From Jeotgalicoccus coquinae (GTDB taxonomy: Bacteria; Bacillota; Bacilli; Staphylococcales; Salinicoccaceae): DNA of 64,000 nucleotides. Under the pieces are notes generated by a model, which saw nothing but the letters and a program-made list of their open reading frames with translations, was not told the origin of the DNA and searched no databases. Of the stretch, positions 18,701 through 27,087 are shown one piece after another (the stretch's first letter is position 1; every line of letters begins with the position of its first letter). The translations under genes were made by a program, and so were the position numbers. The stretch lies in NCBI RefSeq assembly GCF_014207425.1, contig NZ_JACHFF010000001.1, positions 496,001-560,000 on the forward strand, in the 5' to 3' direction.

Positions 18701-19287
18701 ACGAACGCTACACGTTTTTAAAGGAACAGGAAGACGATTTAATCGAAGCGCGCCAGACGCTGCTCGATGTAATCAGCGAGATGGATGAAGCAGTGGCAGC
18801 ACGTTTCAAAGAAACGTTCTGCCAGGTCAATCATTACTTCCAGGAAGTGTTTACGGATATGTTCGGCGGCGGCCGTGCAGAACTGAGACTGCTTGACGAG
18901 GGGAATTATCTGGACTCGGGCATAGAAATATTTGCCGAGCCGCCAGGCAAGAAACTGTCGTCACTGTCGCTGTTATCAGGCGGCGAGCGTGCGCTGACGG
19001 CAATCAGCCTGTTATTCAGTGTACTCCGAGTGAAAGTGAGCCCGTTCATTATTCTCGATGAAGTTGAAGCGGCGCTCGACGAAGCAAACGTTACAAGATA
19101 TGCGAAATACTTGAAGAAACTTTCAGCTGATACGCAGTTTATCGTTATTACACACCGTAAAGGAACGATGGAAGAAGCTGACCGCCTGTTTGGTGTCACA
19201 ATGCAGGAAAAAGGTGTCACGAAGCTGATCAGCGTAGACTTAAAAAATTATGAAGAACCGGAACCGGTAAGAGAGGACGGAAATTAA
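15733..19287 (+). CDS. smc: Chromosome partition protein SMC
   Basis: SMC forms the ATPase ring that, with ScpA and ScpB, compacts and segregates the chromosome. The 1184-residue chain has the usual plan: N-terminal Walker A GPNGSGKS (residues 32-39), a long coiled coil, the hinge (about 500-660, with PGVIGAVGELISAPSEY and GAMSGGSRNR), a return coiled coil, then the ABC signature LSLLSGGERALTAI and Walker B FIILDEVEAALDEANV near the C-terminus. It shares the last base of its stop codon with the ftsY start. No interruptions are seen. Confidence 0.97.
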   Translation: MVFLRQIDAHGFKSFADKVNIKFDSGVTAVVGPNGSGKSNITDAIRWVLGEQSARVMRGAKMEDIIFDGTENRTPMNYASVSLILNNDDRTLGESKEVVISRKLYRSGDSEYFINNEKSKLKDITELFLDSGLGKNAYNIISQGQVDEILKAKPVERRKIIEEAAGVMKYKNRKHESEKRLDETKQNLARVHDIIEEISSRVNRLERESAIAEEYLALKEEMTQSDIEVNVYDTMHLLTELDEINARIKKEETGLESARETLKEVLTALDSLEKERDTLQQEERTQNQTLLETTRELEKIEGRIALYAERETNKETLKQDLGNRLTAFEEELKTLTASLKQEEQKKNDMSAESSELAKTVKDKKRELNVVQLTDDSDIEKLKDEYYELMVKKTTLENDKRRSRDEQSKLADSIQYKNDRLTTLNEEITSLESTFKEKKEALSDAARKLTAARDDYKDVRLKLNELNAQYDKSKNDYNRAANFIQNQQSKLDMLKNMEENYQGYYPGVRAVLKNKDSIPGVIGAVGELISAPSEYMTALDTALGQASQNIVMDVEHNARTAIAFLKQKNFGFATFLPLDTIRERHLSVDVEKSLEASNIDYQILSEVADIKREYRKVLIHLVNTTVVVKNMSDASALARATGQRVRIITLDGETIMPGGAMSGGSRNRKGSIMESKKEIADITEKIEEYTSQTSALKKAVDDASEQIADATVELKQLEEAGSTLGESHDALQQEVTQLDFTLTNKTDAAAELKREVEALSPGEEAGGFDEKIEVYTHQMSDINTRIDMMSRSQSEKDEQIAQLQSELQQLNNDKITLDGEMRFTDAAIERISVNIDNVKHNIDNTKSEADMINDDLGAMDISELEENKARLSKSLEQVNSRLREITEQLTSIKENHKKNTEKEDELRKAADYSQQQLRTDSAAREGLDTQIENKITYLSDNYKMTYELARTQFEEFESIEAKRQKISLNKKSIEELGPVNIGAIEEFATVNERYTFLKEQEDDLIEARQTLLDVISEMDEAVAARFKETFCQVNHYFQEVFTDMFGGGRAELRLLDEGNYLDSGIEIFAEPPGKKLSSLSLLSGGERALTAISLLFSVLRVKVSPFIILDEVEAALDEANVTRYAKYLKKLSADTQFIVITHRKGTMEEADRLFGVTMQEKGVTKLISVDLKNYEEPEPVREDGN

Positions 19288-20396
19288 TGGGTATTTTTGA
19301 CCGCTTTAGACGGAAGAAAAAAGCACAGGAAGCACAGCCGGCATCACTCGAGGCGCAGACGGACAAACTGGACGACGGCCTGATTTCCCTCGATGAGTTC
19401 GAGGAATGGGAACAGGAACAGCTCAGCTACAAATTTGAACAGGGCCTTAAAAAGAGCCGCGACAAATTCCAGCAGGACATCAATGCTTTAATGTCCCGCT
19501 ACCGTACGGTGGATGAAGATTTCTTCGAAGCGCTTGAAGAAGTACTTATTTCAGCAGACGTCGGTTTTAATACAGTAATGGAATTAACAGAAGAGCTGCG
19601 CCGTGAAGCACAGCTGAAAAACATTACTGAAACATCTGATCTGCGTGAGACAATCGTTGAAAAAATGGTTGAGATTTACGAGCGCAACGGTGATGCTTCA
19701 GACGAAATGACGATTAACGAAGATGGTCTGACTGTCGTGTTAATGGTCGGTGTTAACGGTGTCGGCAAGACGACATCAATCGGCAAGCTCGCTCACAAGT
19801 ATACGCAGGAAGGCAAAAAAGTTATGCTCGCTGCGGGAGATACGTTCCGTGCCGGTGCAATTAACCAGCTGCAGGTATGGGGTGACCGTGTCGGCGTTGA
19901 TGTAATTAAACAGGCGGAAGGGTCAGATCCGGCTGCGGTAATGTTTGATGCAGTAAACGCAGCTAAAAAGCGCGGTGCCGATATTCTGTTCTGTGATACT
20001 GCAGGACGTCTGCAGAACAAAGGCAACTTAATGAATGAGCTTTCCAAAATTAAAAAAGTAATTCAGAAAGTTGTGCCTGAAGCACCGCACGAAGTACTGC
20101 TTGTACTCGACGCAACGACAGGACAGAACGCACTCAGCCAGGCGAAAGCATTTAAAGAAGTGACTGACGTATCAGGTATTATTCTTTCTAAACTGGATGG
20201 TACTGCCAAGGGCGGAATCGTGCTGGCAATTAAAAACGAACTGGGTATTCCGGTGAAATTTGTCGGCCTCGGCGAGCAGCTCGATGACCTGCAGCCGTTC
20301 GATGCGGAAAACTATGTGTACGGCTTATTTGCTGATATGATTCAGGAGAGCGATATGCTCGAAGAAAAATTAGAGGAAGATAAAGATGACCAATGA
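19287..20396 (+). CDS. ftsY: Signal recognition particle receptor FtsY
   Basis: FtsY is the SRP receptor that docks ribosome-Ffh complexes at the membrane for co-translational insertion. The 369-residue protein has a short charged, glutamate-rich A domain and then the NG domain. G1 is GVNGVGKTT (about 155-163), followed by [16 protein letters not shown] near 234 and [11 protein letters not shown] near 301. It begins at the last base of the smc stop and overlaps ylxM by 11 bases, so smc-ftsY-ylxM-ffh are coupled. Confidence 0.96.
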   Translation: MGIFDRFRRKKKAQEAQPASLEAQTDKLDDGLISLDEFEEWEQEQLSYKFEQGLKKSRDKFQQDINALMSRYRTVDEDFFEALEEVLISADVGFNTVMELTEELRREAQLKNITETSDLRETIVEKMVEIYERNGDASDEMTINEDGLTVVLMVGVNGVGKTTSIGKLAHKYTQEGKKVMLAAGDTFRAGAINQLQVWGDRVGVDVIKQAEGSDPAAVMFDAVNAAKKRGADILFCDTAGRLQNKGNLMNELSKIKKVIQKVVPEAPHEVLLVLDATTGQNALSQAKAFKEVTDVSGIILSKLDGTAKGGIVLAIKNELGIPVKFVGLGEQLDDLQPFDAENYVYGLFADMIQESDMLEEKLEEDKDDQ

Positions 20397-20721
20397 TTTA
20401 GAACGCACGATGCGGATGAATTATCTGTATGATTTTTATCAGTCTCTGTTAACTGACAAACAGCAGAAATACATTGAATTGTATTATCTGGAAGATTTTC
20501 AGTTCAGTGAAATTGCAGAGGAAATGAGTGTGACACGTCAGGCTGTTTATGATAACCTTAAGCGTTCACGTGACATGCTCGAACAATACGAAGAAACACT
20601 TGGTATGTATAAAAACTTTAATAAGCGTCTTGAACTATATGCGGAGCTTAAAGAAAAGCTCGGCGGCGATATAACAGAAGATGCTGCAAAAATAATCGAT
20701 AAGCTGGAAAAATTGGATTAA
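20386..20721 (+). CDS. ylxM: YlxM-family SRP-associated HTH protein
   Basis: YlxM is a small sigma-70 region 4-like protein; in streptococci its homologue modulates SRP GTPase activity. The 111-residue sequence has the characteristic [20 protein letters not shown] helix-turn-helix near residue 45 and a charged C-terminal helix. The start ATG lies inside the ftsY 3' end, and ffh follows after 13 nt with AAGGAGG. The placement between ftsY and ffh is fixed in Firmicutes and supports an SRP function. Confidence 0.93.
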   Translation: MTNDLERTMRMNYLYDFYQSLLTDKQQKYIELYYLEDFQFSEIAEEMSVTRQAVYDNLKRSRDMLEQYEETLGMYKNFNKRLELYAELKEKLGGDITEDAAKIIDKLEKLD

Positions 20722-20734
20722 GGAGGACGGCACT

Positions 20735-22081
20735 ATGGCTTTTGAAGGTCTGGGAGAACGACTGCAGTCCACAATGGACCGCATTAAAGGTAAAGGTAAA
20801 GTAACTGAATCCGACGTTAAATTAATGATGCGCGAAGTGCGCCTTGCACTGCTTGAAGCTGACGTTAACTTTAAAGTTGTTAAACAGTTCGTCAACGACG
20901 TTAAAGAACGCGCACTGGGCTCGGCTGTTATGCAGAGTTTAACACCGGGGCAGCAGGTCATTAAAATCGTTCAGGAAGAATTAACATCATTAATGGGCGG
21001 AGAGAACCAGAAGATTAATCTGGCGCAGAAACCGCCGACAGTAATTATGATGGTCGGCCTGCAGGGTGCAGGTAAAACGACAACAGCAGGTAAGCTGGCG
21101 CTTCATCTGCGTAAGAAACACAATAAGCGTCCGCTTCTTGTAGCGGGAGATATTTACCGTCCGGCAGCAATTGATCAGCTGCAGACAGTTGGTAAACAAA
21201 TCGACATTCCGGTATTCTCAATGGGTGATCAGGTTAAACCTGAAGAAATTGTTGAAAATGCACTGAAACACGCTAAAGAAGAACACCTCGACACAGTGAT
21301 CATCGATACGGCAGGTCGTCTGCACGTTGATGAAGCACTGATGAACGAGCTGAAAAACGTTAAAGAATTATCCAATCCGGATGAAATCATGCTTGTCGTC
21401 GACTCGATGACAGGTCAGGACGCTGTAAACGTTGCAGAAAGCTTTAACGGGCTTTTAGACATCACAGGCGTAACACTCACTAAACTGGACGGTGATACAC
21501 GAGGCGGGGCAGCACTGTCAATCCGTTCGGTAACACAGAAACCGATTAAATTTATCGGGGTATCAGAGAAGATGGACGGGCTGGAAGCATTCCATCCGGA
21601 ACGCATGGCTTCACGTATCCTCGGTATGGGTGACGTTTTATCAATCATCGAAAAAGCCCAGGACAACGTTAATGAAGATGAGCAGAAGGCGCTTGAGAAG
21701 AAACTGAAAGATTCAAGTTTTACTCTGGATGACTTCCTGTCCCAGATGGACCAGGTGAAAACACTCGGACCGCTGGATGATCTTCTGAAGATGATGCCGG
21801 GTGCAAACAAAATTAAAGGACTCGATAAAATGCAGTTCACCGGGAAGGAAATTGACCATGTACAGGCGATTATCCGTTCGATGACACTGGATGAGCGCGA
21901 GCATCCTGAAAAACTGAACGCCAGCCGCAAGAAGCGTATTGCTAAAGGTTCAGGGCGTTCACTGCAGGAAATCAACCGCTTACTGAAGCAATTTAACGAC
22001 ATGAAGAAAATGATGAAACAGATGACAAGCGGCAAACGTAAAGGTAAAAATCCGTTTGGCGGCATGGGTCTTCCGTTTTAA
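20735..22081 (+). CDS. ffh: Signal recognition particle protein Ffh
   Basis: Ffh binds signal sequences and the SRP RNA and pairs with FtsY. The 448-residue protein has an N domain, a GTPase domain with GLQGAGKTTTAGKL near 108, AGDIYRPAAIDQL, DTAGR near 190 and TKLDGD near 247, and then the methionine-rich M domain. The M domain has the RNA-binding GSGRSLQEINRLLKQF and a tail rich in Met, Lys and Gly (MKKMMKQM). It is preceded by AAGGAGG and ends at a strong terminator. The SRP RNA gene is not in this window. Confidence 0.97.
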   Translation: MAFEGLGERLQSTMDRIKGKGKVTESDVKLMMREVRLALLEADVNFKVVKQFVNDVKERALGSAVMQSLTPGQQVIKIVQEELTSLMGGENQKINLAQKPPTVIMMVGLQGAGKTTTAGKLALHLRKKHNKRPLLVAGDIYRPAAIDQLQTVGKQIDIPVFSMGDQVKPEEIVENALKHAKEEHLDTVIIDTAGRLHVDEALMNELKNVKELSNPDEIMLVVDSMTGQDAVNVAESFNGLLDITGVTLTKLDGDTRGGAALSIRSVTQKPIKFIGVSEKMDGLEAFHPERMASRILGMGDVLSIIEKAQDNVNEDEQKALEKKLKDSSFTLDDFLSQMDQVKTLGPLDDLLKMMPGANKIKGLDKMQFTGKEIDHVQAIIRSMTLDEREHPEKLNASRKKRIAKGSGRSLQEINRLLKQFNDMKKMMKQMTSGKRKGKNPFGGMGLPF

Positions 22082-22087
22082 AATAAA

Positions 22088-22129
22088 AAAACACACATGT
22101 AAAGAAAAAACTCTTTACATGTGTGTTTT
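22088..22129 (+). terminator. Intrinsic terminator after ffh
   Basis: AAAACACACATGTAAAG and CTTTACATGTGTGTTTT form a perfect 17-bp stem with an 8-nt loop. It is unusually long for this genome and overlaps the -35 box of the rpsP promoter. Confidence 0.93.
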
Positions 22130-22142
22130 CATTTGTTATGAT
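22114..22142 (+). promoter_or_regulatory. Sigma-A promoter for rpsP
   Basis: TTTACA (-35) and TATGAT (-10) are 17 bp apart. The -35 hexamer lies in the right arm of the ffh terminator stem, so terminator and promoter share DNA. The transcript starts about 33 nt before the rpsP ATG. Confidence 0.8.
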
Positions 22143-22181
22143 AAGAAAGTCGAAAAGAAGTAAAGAGAGGAGTTTTCACAC

Positions 22182-22457
22182 ATGGCAGTAAAAATTAGAT
22201 TAACTCGTATGGGTTCTAAAAGAAATCCTTTCTACCGTATCGTAGTTGCAGACGCACGCAGCCCGAGAGATGGTAGAATCATCGAACAAATCGGTTCATA
22301 CAACCCGGTTTCTAAATCTGAAGAGAACGTTGTATTAGACAACGAAAAAGCGTTAGAGTGGTTACAAAATGGTGCTAAACCAAGCGACACTGTACGTAAT
22401 ATCTTCAGTGACAGAGGCATCATGGAACAGTACCACAATGCTAAATTCGGGAAATAA
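22182..22457 (+). CDS. rpsP: 30S ribosomal protein S16
   Basis: S16 is a small-subunit assembly protein. The 91-residue sequence has the hallmark start [20 protein letters not shown] and [26 protein letters not shown] precedes the ATG. It is followed 5 nt later by the KH-domain gene, with which it shares a promoter. The length is standard. Confidence 0.98.
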   Translation: MAVKIRLTRMGSKRNPFYRIVVADARSPRDGRIIEQIGSYNPVSKSEENVVLDNEKALEWLQNGAKPSDTVRNIFSDRGIMEQYHNAKFGK

Positions 22458-22462
22458 TTCCG

Positions 22463-22690
22463 ATGGACAAATTACTTCAAACAATTCTTGAACCGATGCT
22501 GGATTATCCGGAAGAACTCGTCATTACACGTGACGAGACGCCGCATAAAGTTTCGTATAAAATAAGCGTACATGAATCAGATGTCGGGCGGATAATCGGC
22601 CGCGGCGGCCGTTTTATTAAAGCGCTCCGCATTGTTGTTTCAAACGCTGACAGAGACGCGTCAAAGAAAGTGTTTGTTGATTTGCATTAA
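22463..22690 (+). CDS. khpA: KH-domain RNA-binding protein KhpA
   Basis: KhpA (YlqC) is a small single KH-domain protein which in other Firmicutes pairs with KhpB and affects cell division and elongation through RNA binding. The 75-residue sequence contains the GXXG loop in GRIIGRGGRFIKALR (about residues 40-54). The start ATG is within reach of the weak AATTCCG site and probably relies on coupling with rpsP. The stop codon lies inside the base of the following terminator hairpin. Confidence 0.93.
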   Translation: MDKLLQTILEPMLDYPEELVITRDETPHKVSYKISVHESDVGRIIGRGGRFIKALRIVVSNADRDASKKVFVDLH

Positions 22691-22716
22691 GACACACTTT
22701 AACAGTGTGTCTTTTT
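22689..22716 (+). terminator. Intrinsic terminator after khpA
   Basis: AAGACACACT and AGTGTGTCTT pair around a 5-nt loop and run into five T residues. The left arm includes the last bases of the khpA stop codon. Confidence 0.87.
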
Positions 22717-22739
22717 ATTCTTTATAAGAGGTGTTCATC

Positions 22740-23234
22740 TTGCGAATTAAAATTGGTAAACTGGTAAATTTCCACGGTGTACGCGGTGAAGTTAAAATAT
22801 TAAGCGACTCGGACTTCCTTGAAGAACGCTTTGCAGCGGGCAACACAGTTGAAGTTGCCGGCGACGTGCTGACGATTGAATCGTACCGCACGCATAAAAA
22901 CTTCCATATGCTTAAATTTGAAGGCGTATCGAACATGAACGATATCCTCCATTTAAAAGGCGCGGATGTTTTTATCGAAGAAAACAATGAAGATATTGTA
23001 CTCGATGAAAATGAATACCACGTGAGTGATATTGTCGGTCTGACTGTAATCAATCTCGACGACAATACTGAACTGGGTAAAATTTCAGAAGTAATGTTCA
23101 CCGGCGCCAATGACGTCTGGGTGATCGAAGGCGAGCGAGAATATTTAATTCCGTATATCGAACAGGTTGTTAAAACCGTCGATATTGAACGCGGTATTGT
23201 AGAAATTACACCACTCGAAGGATTGTTGGATTAA
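22740..23234 (+). CDS. rimM: 16S rRNA processing protein RimM
   Basis: RimM assists maturation of the 30S head domain by binding S19. The 164-residue protein has an N-terminal beta barrel ([19 protein letters not shown]) and a C-terminal PRC-barrel domain ([32 protein letters not shown]). The start is a TTG at 22740, eight bases after AAGAGG; the in-frame GTG at 22731 overlaps that site. Its TAA shares a base with the trmD ATG. Confidence 0.95.
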   Translation: MRIKIGKLVNFHGVRGEVKILSDSDFLEERFAAGNTVEVAGDVLTIESYRTHKNFHMLKFEGVSNMNDILHLKGADVFIEENNEDIVLDENEYHVSDIVGLTVINLDDNTELGKISEVMFTGANDVWVIEGEREYLIPYIEQVVKTVDIERGIVEITPLEGLLD

Positions 23235-23905
23235 TGAATATATATTATTTAACACTGTTTCCGGACATGTACGAAGGTGTCCTCGGTGCATCTATTTTAA
23301 AGCGCGCAAAAGATAAGGGCATCGTCGATTATCACATGATTAATTTCCGTGATTTTTCGGGCGATAAACATAACAAAGTCGATGACTATCCATACGGCGG
23401 CGGCGCAGGCATGGTGTTAAAACCAGAACCTGTTTTCAACGCAATGGACAGTCTTGATATCGGCGATAACAAGCGCGTTATTTTAATGTGCCCGCAGGGT
23501 AAACCGTTTGATCAGAAGCTTGCAGAAGAGCTCGCTGAAGAAGACAACATCGTCTTTATAAACGGTCACTACGAAGGTTACGACGAGCGTATCCGTACGC
23601 TCGTTACCGATGAAGTATCCATTGGTGATTACGTCTTAACAGGCGGAGAGCTTGCATCGATGACAATGACTGACGCAATCGTCCGTCTGATTCCCGATGT
23701 GCTGAGCAATCAGGCCAGCCATCAGGAAGACTCATTCTCTACGGGAATGCTTGAACATCCGCATTACACACGTCCGAGGGAATACCGCGGCATGAAAGTG
23801 CCGGAAGTACTGCTGTCAGGAAATCATAAGCATATTGAAGAATGGCGCCATGAACAAAGCCTGAAACGTACAAGAGAACGCCGTCCGGATCTTTTGGACG
23901 GGTAA
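23234..23905 (+). CDS. trmD: tRNA (guanine-37-N1)-methyltransferase TrmD
   Basis: TrmD methylates G37 of tRNAs and so prevents frameshifting. The 223-residue SPOUT enzyme contains [28 protein letters not shown] and the knot motif [17 protein letters not shown], plus the catalytic Asp region of the C-terminal domain ([20 protein letters not shown]). It ends at RRPDLLDG, about 20 residues before the end of staphylococcal TrmD; I saw no continuation in other frames, so the tail is simply short. It is coupled to rimM by a one-base overlap. Confidence 0.95.
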   Translation: MNIYYLTLFPDMYEGVLGASILKRAKDKGIVDYHMINFRDFSGDKHNKVDDYPYGGGAGMVLKPEPVFNAMDSLDIGDNKRVILMCPQGKPFDQKLAEELAEEDNIVFINGHYEGYDERIRTLVTDEVSIGDYVLTGGELASMTMTDAIVRLIPDVLSNQASHQEDSFSTGMLEHPHYTRPREYRGMKVPEVLLSGNHKHIEEWRHEQSLKRTRERRPDLLDG

Positions 23906-23931
23906 AAAGTTAATTTTATTTCTAAAAGTGA

Positions 23932-23960
23932 TTGAATGGTCACCATTTGTATGATAATAT
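23932..23960 (+). promoter_or_regulatory. Candidate promoter for rplS
   Basis: TTGAAT lies 17 bp from TAATAT; the overlapping TGTATGATAAT also resembles an extended -10 box. It precedes an 85-nt leader of rplS. The exact -10 hexamer is uncertain. Confidence 0.55.
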
Positions 23961-23967
23961 TGTACGA

Positions 23968-24048
23968 GTGTAAATACACGTAAATATCACAATCATCCGC
24001 TGCTAAAGTAACTCGGGCAAGATAATTGGAAGAAGGAGAAGATATATT
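23968..24048 (+). promoter_or_regulatory. Possible L19 autoregulatory leader
   Basis: The leader holds a GTGTA-AA-TACAC hairpin. It then has ATCATCCGCTG and CTCGGGCAAGATAAT, which can pair through CCG/CGG, before AGAAGGAG. The layout is compatible with the L19 leader reported in low-GC Firmicutes, but I cannot score a covariance model, so this is tentative. Confidence 0.4.
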
Positions 24049-24396
24049 ATGTCACAGGAATTATTAAATTCTATCGTTAAAGAACAGTTAAAAACTGATC
24101 TTCCTGAATTCAAAGCAGGAGACACAGTTAAAGTTCACGTTCGTATCGTTGAGGGAGACCGCGAAAGAATCCAGCTATTCGAAGGTGTTGTAATCAAACG
24201 CCGTGGTGGCGGAATTTCAGAAACATTCACAGTACGTAAGATTTCTTACGGTGTTGGTGTTGAGCGTACATTCCCGGTTCACACGCCTAAAATCGAGAAA
24301 ATCGATGTAGTTCGCCGTGGACGCGTACGTCGTGCTAAACTTTACTACCTGCGCAACCTGCGCGGTAAAGCTGCTCGTATCAGAGAAATCCGATAA
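24049..24396 (+). CDS. rplS: 50S ribosomal protein L19
   Basis: L19 lies at the interface of the two subunits. The 115-residue protein has the family stretches [38 protein letters not shown] and the basic tail [28 protein letters not shown] precedes the ATG. It is set apart from trmD by a 143-bp gap with its own promoter and ends at a strong terminator. Confidence 0.98.
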   Translation: MSQELLNSIVKEQLKTDLPEFKAGDTVKVHVRIVEGDRERIQLFEGVVIKRRGGGISETFTVRKISYGVGVERTFPVHTPKIEKIDVVRRGRVRRAKLYYLRNLRGKAARIREIR

Positions 24397-24406
24397 GACC
24401 GCTTAT

Positions 24407-24445
24407 AAAATACCCGGACCTCACAGAGGCCCGGGTATTTTTTTA
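24407..24445 (+). terminator. Intrinsic terminator after rplS
   Basis: AAATACCCGG-A-CCT pairs with AGG-C-CCGGGTATTT around a 5-nt loop, followed by T residues. Confidence 0.9.
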
Positions 24446-24596
24446 ACTTTTTTTATCTCTGGAATTTTGTATTTAGGGGATGAAAGGGGCGGCTACGGGA
24501 TATTACTGGTCCTTATAATATTCGTTAACTTTTGTTGTGTTTATCATGTTAAATGTTGTATAAATATGTTAACTGAATTATTAAGGAGGCTGCCGA

Positions 24597-25577
24597 TTGT
24601 TTATTACTTTACGTAAATTACCTGAAGAACTGCTTCATTTAAAGGCGCTTCGTGCACGCTCTGTGCTTGCAGCTGTTGATGCCGATAAACTGATGAGACT
24701 GGAACGCGGGTCAGCAGGCGAACGTGAATATGATCTGCTGTTCGATGAAGCGGGGCACGGGAATCTGTATGTCTACCGGGATATTTATTTACAGATAGAA
24801 GGCTCTGTGACGCAGTACGATACATTGATTATCAGTGAATCCGGAATTATTGTAAATGAGATTAAAAACTTTACCGGAGATTACCGGGTGGAAGGCAGTA
24901 TGTGGACGCATTCAGGAGGTGGTCAAATTCCGGACGACGCGGCAAGCCAGCTCAGGCGCGCCACAGGGAAGCTGATGCGCCTCAGGAATACGGTGAGATT
25001 TAACTTTGATGTCAGCGGCAAATTAATATTTCCAAACGATAATTTCCGATTGTTCTGCGACGATGACAGGGTGTGGAACCAGGTTGTACTGCGCGCGGAC
25101 CTCCGCCGTTATCTGGCCGGTTTCAATAACGAATACAGTGGTGAATACGCATCACAGCTTGCCGATGTCATCGAACGTCACATTGTGCCGAATCCGTACT
25201 TTAAACAGCGAGTCGAATTCGATTCAGTCAGACACAGCTTATATTGCGGCGGGTGCGGCAGCTTTAAACTCGAAAAACAGCACTTCCATCTGCTCTGTAT
25301 GACCTGCGGCTCAAGAGAAAGTAACGAAACCCATCTCGTTCGTGCGATGAGTGACTTTAAATATCTGTTTGGACCTTTAGAGATGACAAGCAGACGAATG
25401 ATGCAGTTTACGGACGGTATGGTGAATTATCGAACGGTACTCCGTTCATTAGCCAAGTACTGCCATGCTCATGGGCAAAATAAATCTACAAGTTACGAGT
25501 TTATGTACTATGACTTTGAAGAAGCAATGGAAAAAGAGAAGCCAAACCGAAAATATAAAGATTATATAGCTAGATAG
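24597..25577 (+). CDS. NERD-domain protein with zinc ribbon (paralogue 1)
   Basis: The 326-residue protein has an N-terminal NERD (nuclease-related) domain with the expected restriction-endonuclease-like acidic residues: GE at 41-42, Asp75 in QYDTLIIS, and Glu88/Lys90 in NEIKNF. A four-cysteine ribbon follows (CGGC at 217-220, CMTC at 234-237), then a helical C-terminus. Substrate and function are unknown; DNA or RNA cleavage is an inference from the fold. The start is a TTG after AAGGAGG; a weak promoter (TTGTGT, 18 bp, TATAAA at 24535-24564) may drive it. It is inserted between rplS and rbgA, is followed directly by 41-bp array 2, and has a near-colinear paralogue at 58147. Confidence 0.85.
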   Translation: MFITLRKLPEELLHLKALRARSVLAAVDADKLMRLERGSAGEREYDLLFDEAGHGNLYVYRDIYLQIEGSVTQYDTLIISESGIIVNEIKNFTGDYRVEGSMWTHSGGGQIPDDAASQLRRATGKLMRLRNTVRFNFDVSGKLIFPNDNFRLFCDDDRVWNQVVLRADLRRYLAGFNNEYSGEYASQLADVIERHIVPNPYFKQRVEFDSVRHSLYCGGCGSFKLEKQHFHLLCMTCGSRESNETHLVRAMSDFKYLFGPLEMTSRRMMQFTDGMVNYRTVLRSLAKYCHAHGQNKSTSYEFMYYDFEEAMEKEKPNRKYKDYIAR

Positions 25578-25599
25578 TTAAGAATTAACTTGAATTTGA

Positions 25600-26033
25600 G
25601 ATTTGAGTGACAATGTGAATCCGATATAGTCACTCAAGTGGATTTGACTGACAATGTGAATCCGACATAGTCACTCAAGTGGATTTGACTGACAGTGTGA
25701 ATCCGACATAGTCACTCAAATGGATTTGACTGACAGTGTGGATCCGACATAGTCACTCAAGTAAGTTTGACTGACAGTGTGAAACTGACATAGTCACTGA
25801 AGTAAGTTTGACTGACAATGTGAATCCGACATAGTCACTCAAGTAGGTTTGACTGACAGTGTGAAACTGACATAGTCACTCAAGTAGGTTTGACTGACAA
25901 TGTGAATCCGACATAGTCACTCAAGTAGGTTTGACTGACAATGTGAATCCGACATAGTCACTCAAGTAAATTTGACTGACAGTGTAGAACCGACATAGTC
26001 ACTCAAATGAGTTTGACTGACATTATAGAACTG
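25600..26033 (+). repeat. Tandem array 2: ten 41-bp hairpin units plus a leading half unit
   Basis: Full units start at 25624, 25665, 25706, 25747, 25788, 25829, 25870, 25911, 25952 and 25993, an exact 41-bp period; 25600-25623 is the right half of an earlier unit. A unit runs ACATAGTCACTCAAR, a 4-nt centre, TTTGACTGACARTGT, then a linker such as GAATCCG. The arms are inverted repeats with recurring A-A and C-C oppositions. The array starts about 20 bp after the NERD gene. Bases 26034-26225 up to rbgA are AT-rich, with a TATAAT box at 26152-26157 lacking a clear -35, probably the rbgA promoter. Confidence 0.95.
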
Positions 26034-26225
26034 AACTGTATTCATAATCGACAGATTTCCAGCAATAATAAAGAAACAATCATTATATCTACACATCTCA
26101 TCCTTCTCAGGACTAATCATCCTCACATCGAGTCCCTAAATCATGATAAAATATAATAGGAATAAACCAACCTGACAAAAAACAACCAACTAAAAATAAT
26201 TTATATAAGAAAGGGGCAACCAAAG

Positions 26226-27083
26226 ATGTCTATTAACTGGTTCCCGGGACATATGGCGAAGGCTCGCCGTCAAATTGAAGAGAGTCTGAAGAAAGTGGAT
26301 GTAGTCATCGAGATTCTGGATGCGCGTATTCCATACGCTTCCAAAAATCCGATGCTGGACCATGTGATCGGTGATAAGCCGAGAGTAGTTGTACTTAACA
26401 AAAAGGATATGGCAAACAGCAAGGAAACGGATCGCTGGATCGCCCGCTTAAAAGCTGACGGTGTTTATCCTGTAGCGCTGAACGGCAAGGAGCCGAACGT
26501 ACTCAAGAAAATCGAAAACACAGTTGTTGAAGCAACGAAAGAAATTTTCGAGCGCATGGAGCGTAAAGGCATTAACCCGCGCGCAATCAGAGCAATGATT
26601 GTCGGCATTCCGAACGTCGGCAAGTCGACGATTATTAACAACATCGCTAAACGCAAAGTTGCGAAAACAGGGAACACGCCTGGTGTGACGAAAGCCCAGC
26701 AGTGGATTAAAGCGGGGACGAAAATGGAACTGCTTGATACTCCGGGAGTGCTGTGGCCGAAATTCGAAGACGAATCAATCGGACAGAAACTGTCACTGAC
26801 AGGTGCGATTAAAGACAATGTTGTAAACCTGGACGATATCGCTATTTATGCACTCAGATTTATGCAGAAACATTATCTCGACGGACTGAACAAGTTTTAT
26901 AATATCAACATCGATGAAGACACTGAGATTGTGGAAATCTTCGATGCAATCGGCCAGTCGCGCGGCTTTAAGATGAGCGGCAACGAAATTGACTACGAAC
27001 GCGTTACGGAAAAAGTGATTTACGATACGCGTGATGCAAAAATCGGCAAGTTCACATTCGATTTCGCCGGGGCAGAGGAATAA
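26226..27083 (+). CDS. rbgA: Ribosome biogenesis GTPase RbgA (YlqF)
   Basis: RbgA is an essential GTPase for late 50S assembly. The 285-residue protein starts [17 protein letters not shown] and has a circularly permuted GTPase core: VLNKKDMA (G4, near 58) precedes [15 protein letters not shown] (G1, near 126) and [12 protein letters not shown] (G3, near 170). A C-terminal ANTAR-like helical domain binds rRNA. AAAGGGG precedes the ATG. It ends 4 nt before rnhB. Confidence 0.96.
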   Translation: MSINWFPGHMAKARRQIEESLKKVDVVIEILDARIPYASKNPMLDHVIGDKPRVVVLNKKDMANSKETDRWIARLKADGVYPVALNGKEPNVLKKIENTVVEATKEIFERMERKGINPRAIRAMIVGIPNVGKSTIINNIAKRKVAKTGNTPGVTKAQQWIKAGTKMELLDTPGVLWPKFEDESIGQKLSLTGAIKDNVVNLDDIAIYALRFMQKHYLDGLNKFYNINIDEDTEIVEIFDAIGQSRGFKMSGNEIDYERVTEKVIYDTRDAKIGKFTFDFAGAEE

Positions 27084-27087
27084 CTTT

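Noticed and set aside
21415-22065. 216-codon minus-strand open frame opposite ffh
   Set aside because: It lies wholly inside ffh on the opposite strand, with Ser/Phe-rich antisense composition and no recognisable domain.
23881-23901. CCGTCC/GGACGG hairpin at the trmD 3' end as a terminator
   Set aside because: The stem is only 6 bp, is inside the coding sequence, and is not followed directly by a T run.
24317-24616. 99-codon + strand frame overlapping the rplS end
   Set aside because: It starts inside rplS in another frame, crosses its terminator, and runs into the NERD ribosome binding site; no support as a gene.
11005-26033. CRISPR array interpretation of the 41-bp repeats
   Set aside because: The whole unit repeats, with no unique spacers between short repeats, and no cas genes occur in the window.
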